A stretch of DNA of 33,287 bases from Gemmatimonadota bacterium. Its GTDB lineage: Bacteria; Gemmatimonadota; Gemmatimonadetes; Longimicrobiales; Gaopeijiaceae. Position numbers and translations under genes: made by a program. Below, one piece after another: positions 32,475-33,287 of this stretch; positions within the stretch are counted from its first letter, which is position 1, and every line of letters begins with the position of its first letter. The notes under the pieces are model-generated. The model ran no database searches. It saw only the letters and a list, made by a program, of their open reading frames with translations, and was not told the origin of the DNA. Location of the stretch: contig JAQBXY010000033.1 in assembly GCA_027623325.1 (NCBI GenBank), forward strand, positions 1 to 33,287, written 5' to 3'.

Positions 32475-32945
32475 ATGGGCACCAAGCTAGGTATCAGAAG
32501 TCTCCGAACGGGAACGTCAGATTCCCACGCCCGCGCATTAGGCTCCCGCGCACGCGAGGAGGCCCGCCCGCCCTCTCCCTCCTATGTTGGTGCCATGAAT
32601 GACGAGCACGATCCGACAGAGCCAGGCATCCCTGATATACATGTGCTGCCAAATGAAGATGGGAGTGCAGATATCTATATGACGTACCTCCAGGAGGAGG
32701 ACGGCACCTGGCTGGACAGGGACCTAGAGGCTTACAAGAAACGGCTTCGGCATGATGACCCCATGCGGGCTAAGGTTCTTAGACGCTTGAGGGGACAGAA
32801 GCTACTGAAGCGGCTTGGAGTTTTGGTTAAGCCCGTGCGTAGGGACGGAAGAATATTTTGGCAGTTCACAGGGCCAAGCCAAGAAGCGATGGAGGAGGCT
32901 CTCCAGTGGTACAAGGACCATGACTACTTCACGAATCTTGAATGA
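32475..32945 (+). CDS. Hypothetical protein
   Basis: 156 residues from ATG 32475, which has a strong AGGAGG site (32463-32468). The first 40 codons pass through GC-rich, low-complexity DNA (HARALGSRAREEARPPSPS). The rest, from ATG 32595, looks like a folded domain: PDIHVLPNEDGSADIYMTYL and KVLRRLRGQKLLKRLGVLV, ending with helix SQEAMEEALQWYKDH. ATG 32595 lacks a ribosome site, so 32475 is preferred. Family unknown. Confidence 0.6.
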   Translation: MGTKLGIRSLRTGTSDSHARALGSRAREEARPPSPSYVGAMNDEHDPTEPGIPDIHVLPNEDGSADIYMTYLQEEDGTWLDRDLEAYKKRLRHDDPMRAKVLRRLRGQKLLKRLGVLVKPVRRDGRIFWQFTGPSQEAMEEALQWYKDHDYFTNLE

Positions 32946-33009
32946 CCTGGGCACACCACAGCTTACCGCACCCACACCTCCCTCAACACCTCTGCGCTGA
33001 ACTCCTCGC

Positions 33010-33225
33010 CTACCAAACACGCTGGGTTCGGTCGCGGTCGTGAAAGGAGACGAAAGCCTCACCCACCTTGAAGGCCAGAACCGCATCCAATCGCCGCAGT
33101 CTATCTCGGAAGCGGCGAGACACGGCTTCGGTCTCAGGGGGCTGTGAGAGCGCCTTCAACGGTGTCCGCACAGCGGTCTTGCCGTTCGCGGATTGGTATG
33201 GCTGCCATGCGTAGCATCGGGGCAC
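33010..33225 (-). CDS. Possible small gene on the opposite strand
   Basis: A 71-codon frame from GTG 33225 gives a reasonably balanced protein (VSRRFRDRLRRLDAVLAFKVGEAFVSF). It is the only minus-strand candidate in the element. There is no good ribosome site and no known family, so it may be chance. Bases 32946-33287 otherwise hold nothing I can support; a new forward gene could begin at ATG 33267, cut by the window edge. Confidence 0.28.
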   Translation of the reverse strand: MPRCYAWQPYQSANGKTAVRTPLKALSQPPETEAVSRRFRDRLRRLDAVLAFKVGEAFVSFHDRDRTQRVW

Positions 33226-33287
33226 TGGGGGCGCTCCGTACTTTGGGGGTCGGTGACCCTACTAGGATGGCCTTGATCGCGACAGAG

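Noticed and set aside
33267-33287. Start of a further forward gene (ATG 33267)
   Set aside because: Only seven codons are visible, with a weak ribosome site; not enough to call.

Overview
The window is about 33 kb of GC-rich bacterial DNA in two parts: chromosome (1 to about 26,290) and the left end of an integrated mobile element (about 26,290 to the right edge). The chromosomal part suits a GC-rich, diderm, aerobic-type bacterium. Secreted Ig-like (Big_2), LVIVD and M30-protease proteins, lipoprotein signals and an exosortase-EpsI fusion would fit Gemmatimonadota or a related phylum. That placement is inference from gene content; no marker rRNA is present.

Layout, left arm. The 3' end of rpoN (sigma-54) is followed at once by a cell-surface glycan cluster (503-10466): an ArnC/DPM1-like membrane GT2, UDP-GlcNAc 2-epimerase, a divergently placed and translationally coupled pair (ArnD-like deacetylase/deformylase then a formyltransferase), a GT4 glycosyltransferase, a YfhO-type multi-spanning protein, an LPG-synthase-type membrane protein, a polyprenol-phosphate mannosyltransferase-like GT2 and a SAM methyltransferase. 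The forward genes overlap or nearly touch, so they look like one transcription unit. Two members (1456 and 8102) seem to start at CTG inside a CTGA overlap. A CYTH-domain protein and an RlpA-like lipoprotein close the run.

Middle (11755-26180). After an intergenic region with hairpins comes a mixed, mainly minus-strand housekeeping and envelope region: a YfgM-like TPR protein, a Crp/Fnr regulator behind an MFS transporter, a gamma-glutamyltransferase, a DUF423 membrane protein overlapping the remnant of a sirtuin gene, a Big_2/M30-like zinc metalloprotease lipoprotein, a threonine-dehydratase-like PLP enzyme, an LVIVD-repeat secreted protein, a DinB-like protein, a TPR lipoprotein, an exosortase-EpsI fusion and a small secreted protein of unknown function. 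The exosortase and the glycan cluster may belong to one envelope programme, but nothing in the window proves this.

Right arm. At 26243-26290 lies only the 3' half of a tRNA-Arg(CCT) gene (minus strand), followed downstream by the tRNA's own terminator hairpin. Its 5' half is replaced by AT-richer DNA carrying a tyrosine-recombinase gene, which is the structure of an attachment site. The element then encodes an HTH/excisionase-like protein, a truncated DUF3987 protein, a large PrimPol-PriCT-RepA-type replicase with iteron-like repeats in its 3' end, a chain of tiny overlapping genes, a CHC2 zinc-finger primase fragment broken by one extra G, and several unknown genes. It looks like a self-replicating integrated plasmid or phage satellite with a mosaic replication module. 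Its right end, and the predicted intact tRNA-Arg, lie beyond the window.
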